Positions 1 through 3,071 of a stretch of 5,386 bases of DNA are shown in pieces (positions within the stretch are counted from its first letter, which is position 1; the number at the start of each line of letters is the position of its first letter). This DNA is from CAZAGA01 sp041912175 (GTDB lineage Bacteria > Chloroflexota > Anaerolineae > Anaerolineales > UBA4823), in the NCBI GenBank assembly GCA_041912175.1, contig JAYRNN010000344.1:1-5386 (forward strand), given 5' to 3'. The position numbers were made by a program, and so were the translations under genes. The notes below the pieces were generated by a model. The model saw nothing but the letters and a program-made list of their open reading frames with translations, did not search any database and was not told where the DNA came from.

Positions 1-84
1 CGTTAGAGCAGCTTTAGCTTCTGGCCAACGTTGTTGGGCTTTCCAACGGTTGGCATATGGATTAAGGATCACACGTGCGGTCAT
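1..84 (-). CDS. Diacylglycerol/lipid kinase family protein, N-terminal 28 codons only (partial)
   Basis: The reverse strand from 84 down to 1 is open for exactly 28 codons and starts MTARVILNPYANRW, followed by a basic, Gln/Trp-rich helix-like stretch. The beta-strand then Asn-Pro (residues 5-9, VILNP) followed by a small residue, Asn and Arg matches the start of the diacylglycerol kinase catalytic domain (YegS/DagK/LCB5 family), where the usual form is IxNPxAGxG. That family phosphorylates diacylglycerol or related lipids using ATP at the inner face of the membrane. The ATG at 84-82 is preceded by a strong GGAGG with four bases between. Only the first strand and the start of the first helix are visible; the GGDGT nucleotide-binding motif would lie outside the window. 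The gene is divergent from the exported-protein genes. The family call rests on this short motif. Confidence 0.72.
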   Translation of the reverse strand, partial: MTARVILNPYANRWKAQQRWPEAKAALT

Positions 85-88
85 AAGA

Positions 89-93
89 CCTCC
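89..93 (-). promoter_or_regulatory. Ribosome binding site of the lipid kinase-like gene
   Basis: GGAGG on the minus strand (CCTCC at 89-93 on the plus strand) lies four bases before the ATG at 84-82. It is the strongest Shine-Dalgarno sequence in the window and fixes the start of the partial leftward gene. Confidence 0.8.
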
Positions 94-113
94 ACGAAAA
101 GGGATATTGACGC

Positions 114-129
114 TGGTTAATTATAACCA
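114..129. repeat. Perfect palindrome in the divergent spacer (possible operator)
   Basis: TGGTTA at 114-119 and TAACCA at 124-129 are exact reverse complements around the four-base centre ATTA. The palindrome covers the leftward -10 box (120-125) and the candidate rightward -35 hexamer (114-119), which is where a repressor would block both promoters. It is too short and AT-rich to act as a terminator, and no T-tract follows on the plus strand. The regulator, if any, is not in the window. Confidence 0.4.
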
Positions 130-142
130 ACCAAAGTAAAAT
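114..142 (+). promoter_or_regulatory. Candidate rightward promoter for the beta-helix protein gene
   Basis: TAAAAT at 137-142 is a good -10 match and lies 17 bases downstream of TGGTTA at 114-119, a weak -35 (three of six consensus bases). The predicted start would be near 149, leaving a leader of about 15 bases that still includes the ribosome binding site. The TTGACG at 107-112 is a better -35 sequence, but no -10 sits at the right distance from it. Confidence 0.3.
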
Positions 143-148
143 GGAATC
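120..148 (-). promoter_or_regulatory. Leftward promoter for the lipid kinase-like gene (-10 TATAAT)
   Basis: The minus strand carries a perfect TATAAT (ATTATA at 120-125 on the plus strand). This would place the transcription start near 113 and give a leader of about 29 bases before the ATG at 84. The hexamer 17 bases upstream (plus-strand 143-148, read GATTCC) is a poor -35 match, so the call rests on the -10 box and its position. A palindrome at 114-129 covers the -10 box. Confidence 0.5.
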
Positions 149-149
149 G

Positions 150-157
150 AGGAAAGG
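150..157 (+). promoter_or_regulatory. Ribosome binding site of the beta-helix protein gene
   Basis: AGGAAAGG at 150-157 is a purine-rich Shine-Dalgarno-like stretch ending six bases before the ATG at 164. It supports that start, as does the signal peptide that begins there. Confidence 0.55.
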
Positions 158-163
158 CGGCTT

Positions 164-1729
164 ATGAAACGAATACCCTGGTTTTCACTTGTTTCTTTGT
201 TTGTGATCTTCTTATTGATGTTCTCTCCGACCCCGGCCAAAGCCGATACAATCTATGTAAGCGGGACTCTCACCGGCGCGCAGACCTGGACCACGGGCAA
301 TCTTTATATCGTGGATGGTGATCTAACGGTGGACGCAGCCGGAACCTTGACCATCCAGCCTGGGGTTCAAATCAAGGTGGCGTATGGTTTTGGAATCAAT
401 GTGAATGGTAAGCTGGTTCTGCAAGGGACGGCAGGCAATCCGGTAATATTTACCTCCAATCGAGATAACAGTGTGGGTGAAGACACGGACCCATCTTCAA
501 TCTTGCCCGCGGCTGGCGATTGGAACGGCATCACGTTGATTTATACCAGCGCCGCAAGCCTGCCTGGTTTTCAATATGCCACGATCCGCTATGGTTCGAC
601 CGCTTTGACCGTTCAAAACCTGTCAGGTTTACCGATCGAGCCGCCGATCAACCAGAACACGATTGAATTTAACAAGGTAGGTATGCTTATAAAAGCATCT
701 GACGGTGATTTTAATTCGACCGTGCAGGGGAATCAAATCCAAAATAATGAGAGCGGAATGCAAGTGATGGCTTCTAGTTTAGGCTTTGCGTTTATATCGC
801 TGAACAGCAACAGTTTCAAACAGAATAGCGCATATCCGCTTGAATTATGGGGCAATTCGTTTCCCCTATACTTCAATAATACCTTTGAAGATAACGGTTA
901 TCAGGGGATCGCGATGAAGGATGTCATTGATTTGTCCAGCCCATTGGAATTAGTGCCCGCTAATCCCAATCCGGGGGCCGCAATCTTGCCATACGTCGTG
1001 CCTGATTATCTCGAAATCGCCGCTGGCGCTACCTTACAATTCCCGGCCGGATTGGTGATGAAGTTTGGTTTCGATGGGCTGTTAGAGGTCAATGGACAGT
1101 TGGATTTGTTAGGCGACGCACCCCAGCCGATCGTATTTACTTCTTTATATGATGATGCCTACGGCGGCGACACGGACGGTCAAGTCGGAGACCCGACGAA
1201 CAATCGCTGGTACGGAGTGGAGTTAAGGTATTCTGGCGGACTTTCAACCACCACATTTTCCCACACCATCCTCCGTTATTCTGACAGCGGGTTGATGGTC
1301 ACCAACGCTCATAACCTGATTTACTCCCCTTCGATCCACAATAATCTTTTCGACCATAACGGTGTCGGGATCAGTATGTTGGCTGCCGACGTTGGAAACA
1401 TCGCCGCAGCAATTCAAGATAACCAAATCCTATCGAATGGCACAGGCGTTAAAATTGATTGGACGGGCGCCAACATCGGGGTAATCGAATCAGCCATCCA
1501 CAATAATAATTTTGTTTACAATACGCTCGGGGTCGATAATTTGCAGCCCGGCCAGATCGTAAACGCCGAGAATAACTGGTGGGGCAGCTCGACAGGTCCA
1601 CGTCATAACACGAACCCGAGTGGGACTGGCGATCCGGTTTCAGATCGGGTTGATTTCAACCCCTATCTGAGTACGCCGTCATTCCCGCCAACCTATATAC
1701 TGGTCATGCTACCGTTGATAAATAAATAA
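164..1729 (+). CDS. Secreted right-handed parallel beta-helix repeat protein (521 aa)
   Basis: The protein begins with a classical signal peptide: MKR, a hydrophobic core at about residues 5-21, and an A-K-A site at 25-27, so the mature protein should start at Asp28. The rest looks like a right-handed parallel beta-helix of the pectate-lyase/PbH1 class. Rungs follow a pattern of Asn, x, (I/F), two or three residues, Asn, then Gly, seen at residues 165-173, 190-198, 216-221, 239-248, 394-402, 420-428 and 448-456. A capping block (about 48-150) recurs at about 278-381, so the protein is built from two homologous halves. It closes with NNWWGSSTGP (470-479), a motif common at the end of such helices, and a segment ending GDPVSDRVDFNPYL. 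The last 11 residues (YILVMLPLINK) form a hydrophobic tail with a terminal Lys. No catalytic residues of a known polysaccharide lyase are recognisable, so it may be an adhesin, a glycan-binding protein or an enzyme. No terminator hairpin is visible after the stop. Confidence 0.88.
   Translation: MKRIPWFSLVSLFVIFLLMFSPTPAKADTIYVSGTLTGAQTWTTGNLYIVDGDLTVDAAGTLTIQPGVQIKVAYGFGINVNGKLVLQGTAGNPVIFTSNRDNSVGEDTDPSSILPAAGDWNGITLIYTSAASLPGFQYATIRYGSTALTVQNLSGLPIEPPINQNTIEFNKVGMLIKASDGDFNSTVQGNQIQNNESGMQVMASSLGFAFISLNSNSFKQNSAYPLELWGNSFPLYFNNTFEDNGYQGIAMKDVIDLSSPLELVPANPNPGAAILPYVVPDYLEIAAGATLQFPAGLVMKFGFDGLLEVNGQLDLLGDAPQPIVFTSLYDDAYGGDTDGQVGDPTNNRWYGVELRYSGGLSTTTFSHTILRYSDSGLMVTNAHNLIYSPSIHNNLFDHNGVGISMLAADVGNIAAAIQDNQILSNGTGVKIDWTGANIGVIESAIHNNNFVYNTLGVDNLQPGQIVNAENNWWGSSTGPRHNTNPSGTGDPVSDRVDFNPYLSTPSFPPTYILVMLPLINK
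305..613 (+). repeat. Beta-helix protein, first copy of internal duplication (residues 48-150)
   Basis: This block runs from YIVDGDLTVDAAGTLTI through VNGKLVL, NPVIFTS and EDTD to WNGI and ATIRYG. The same order of motifs recurs about 228-230 residues later in the same protein. The similarity is visible at protein level; the DNA copies have diverged. Confidence 0.6.
995..1306 (+). repeat. Beta-helix protein, second copy of internal duplication (residues 278-381)
   Basis: The motifs AAGATLQFPAG, VNGQLDLLG, QPIVFTS, GGDTD, WYGVELRY and TILRYSDSG occur in the same order and spacing as in the first copy. This indicates an old tandem duplication of a helix-start module, with each copy followed by its own run of Asn-rich rungs. 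Confidence 0.6.
1694..1726 (+). other. C-terminal LPL-type tail of the beta-helix protein
   Basis: The last 11 codons encode YILVMLPLINK. The tail is a short hydrophobic strand with Leu-Pro-Leu and ends on a basic residue, following a Pro-rich linker (TPSFPPT). From memory, many exported Chloroflexota proteins end in a similar form, (V/I)(Y/F)LPL(V/I)x(K/R). A role in sorting or anchoring is inference. Confidence 0.4.
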
Positions 1730-1785
1730 CTCCTTCCCCAAAAGAAAGCCCATTTTCGCCCGTTTCGTTAATACTATAAATTAGA

Positions 1786-1803
1786 TGATATATATGTGAT
1801 ATA
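1786..1803 (+). repeat. Direct repeat of TGATATA, one helical turn apart, over the promoter
   Basis: TGATATA occurs at 1786-1792 and again at 1797-1803, an 11-base period that puts both copies on the same DNA face. The second copy is part of the extended -10 element. A longer-range pair, CGTTAAT at 1766-1772 and 1812-1818, flanks the promoter. These could be regulator sites or chance in AT-rich DNA. Confidence 0.3.
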
Positions 1804-1805
1804 AT
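1797..1805 (+). promoter_or_regulatory. Extended -10 promoter for the FW-CAP lipoprotein gene
   Basis: TGATATAAT at 1797-1805 matches the extended -10 consensus (TGn plus TATAAT) exactly. The hexamer 17 bases upstream (TAAATT, 1777-1782) is a poor -35, which an extended -10 commonly tolerates. Transcription would start near 1812, giving a leader of about 30 bases that contains the GGAG at 1832-1835. The surrounding AT-rich block stands out from the neighbouring coding DNA. Confidence 0.6.
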
Positions 1806-1831
1806 CGAACGCGTTAATCCAGAGTACGATT

Positions 1832-1835
1832 GGAG
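1832..1835 (+). promoter_or_regulatory. Ribosome binding site of the FW-CAP lipoprotein gene
   Basis: GGAG at 1832-1835 lies six bases before the ATG at 1842, good spacing. The signal peptide begins directly at this ATG, which supports the start. Confidence 0.7.
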
Positions 1836-1841
1836 TTTTAA

Positions 1842-3035
1842 ATGAAATTATTTTTTTCCGGCCTCGTTCTGAGCCTGGTTTTATTGGTTTTGGCCGGTTG
1901 TTCGTTTGGGGGATCGAAGTCTACCCAAATACAGACAATAACCGAGACGGCCACGTTGGGAACGATTGCGGCGACGGCGACGCCCATGCCGACTATTACG
2001 TCGCCTAAACCTTCTCCTAGCGCGCCTGAGCTGCCTACCGCCGCTCCAACGACCGAACCTGTTCAACAAGGCGCGCCGGTTGAATCGCCTACAGCTACAG
2101 AGGTTGCTCCAGTTGGGGCAAGCGAGCCAACTCCCACAACGGCGGCGCCTACACAGGTCGAAAAAACATGTAAGGACGTGGCCGCTTTTTATGGGGACGT
2201 CTCGATCCCGGATGGAACCTCTTTTCGCGCCGGCGATGCGTTTACGAAGACATGGCGCTTCCGTAATAATGGGGATTGCACATGGACCACCGCCTATAAT
2301 ATCGTGTTTTTTAGCGGGGAGATCATGAACGCTCCGTTGGCGGTTCCTTTTCCGGCGGATGTCCCTCCGGGTAAAACGGTGGAGCTGTCGATCGATATGC
2401 AAGCCCCAACGCGAGGCGGCGAGCACACAGGAAACTGGGAATTTGCGGATGAGAACGGCCGGCATTTCGCGGCCGGGTTGGCCGGCTCAGACCGATTCTG
2501 GGTGAGCATTATCGTCAGTTATATGGATCAGAATGGCGTAGCGTTGCCAATGCCCGCTCCCGGAGCGGCCGGAGGCGCTACGTCTTCTGCAGGCGCCAAC
2601 GCGGTTGCCGCCGGTTGCGGCGGCGTACAGAACCGTGATTACCAGAGCCAGGTGATCGTGTTAATCAACCAGTCCCGATTATCGAACGGTTTGCCTGCCT
2701 TGAGAGAAAACTCTCAGCTCGATGCGGCCGCGCTCGACCATAGCGCGGATATGGCCTGTAACAATTTCCTAAACCATACGGGTTCAGATGGCTCCACATG
2801 GTATGATCGTCTGCGCGTCCAGGGTTATGTGTATAATAAAGCCTACGAAAACATCTACGCGGGCGACCCCCAATTTGGCGGCGACCCACAGGGGGCGATG
2901 ACCTGGTGGATGAATAGCCAGGTTCATCGGGATAATATTCTAAATCCGCAGGCGACCGAAATTGGGGTCGGTTACGTTTCGAACCCTGGGAGTCAATACA
3001 CCGGATATTACACGGTAAATTTCGCCCGGCCTTAA
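1842..3035 (+). CDS. Lipoprotein with NBR1/FW-type Ig domain and C-terminal CAP (SCP) domain (397 aa)
   Basis: Residues 1-20 form a lipoprotein signal with lipobox L-A-G-C (17-20); Cys20 would be lipidated and anchor the protein outside the membrane. Residues of about 30-107 are a Thr/Pro/Ala-rich stalk. Residues of about 113-226 match the NBR1 'four-tryptophan' (FW) Ig-like domain: W138 in TWRFRNNGDCTW, W148, W199 in TGNWEF and W220 in FWVSIIV are all present. After a Gly/Ala-rich linker, residues of about 265-397 form a CAP domain (CAP/SCP/PR-1 family): INQSR, LDHSADMA, H312, D316, E336 in YENIYAG, H362 in VHRDNIL and GVGY. H312, E336 and H362 correspond to the conserved cavity residues; D316 probably replaces the second Glu of eukaryotic members. 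Cysteines C110/C146 and C259/C306 could form disulphides. The molecular function of bacterial CAP proteins is poorly known; a role at the cell surface is inferred. Confidence 0.92.
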   Translation: MKLFFSGLVLSLVLLVLAGCSFGGSKSTQIQTITETATLGTIAATATPMPTITSPKPSPSAPELPTAAPTTEPVQQGAPVESPTATEVAPVGASEPTPTTAAPTQVEKTCKDVAAFYGDVSIPDGTSFRAGDAFTKTWRFRNNGDCTWTTAYNIVFFSGEIMNAPLAVPFPADVPPGKTVELSIDMQAPTRGGEHTGNWEFADENGRHFAAGLAGSDRFWVSIIVSYMDQNGVALPMPAPGAAGGATSSAGANAVAAGCGGVQNRDYQSQVIVLINQSRLSNGLPALRENSQLDAAALDHSADMACNNFLNHTGSDGSTWYDRLRVQGYVYNKAYENIYAGDPQFGGDPQGAMTWWMNSQVHRDNILNPQATEIGVGYVSNPGSQYTGYYTVNFARP

Positions 3036-3071
3036 TTAATATTTATCGGCTCTACCCAGAACATAGGCTGC

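Noticed and set aside
107..112. TTGACG as a -35 box for the rightward gene
   Set aside because: The nearest -10-like sequences are only 8-9 bases away (121-127) or 24 bases away (137-142), outside the usual 16-18 base spacing.
141..167. Eight-codon upstream reading frame whose TGA overlaps the beta-helix protein ATG (ATGA)
   Set aside because: The ATG at 141 has no Shine-Dalgarno sequence and overlaps the candidate -10 box, so it would probably not be transcribed. The overlap is most likely chance.
1730..1796. Intrinsic terminator after the beta-helix protein gene
   Set aside because: I found no GC-rich stem followed by a T-tract in this spacer, so no terminator is called.
1851..1857. Run of seven T at codons 3-6 of the lipoprotein gene, a possible slippage or phase-variation tract
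   Set aside because: Seven T is short for phase variation and simply encodes Leu-Phe-Phe in the signal peptide. A similar T run at 4760-4766 in the large gene encodes Ser-Phe-Phe, so neither stands out.
1966..2328. Plus-strand 120-codon frame, Arg/Leu-rich
   Set aside because: It is a shifted-frame reading of the lipoprotein stalk codons. It has low complexity, no domain, and lies within a well-supported gene.
1881..2465. Minus-strand open frame of 194 codons, very Arg-rich
   Set aside because: It is antisense to the Thr/Pro/Ala-rich stalk and FW domain of the lipoprotein. The Arg-rich composition is what the complement of such codons gives.
2457..2487. GC-rich repeated GGCCGG motifs that could form a hairpin
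   Set aside because: They lie inside the FW domain coding region, have no following T-tract, and are explained by Ala/Gly codons.
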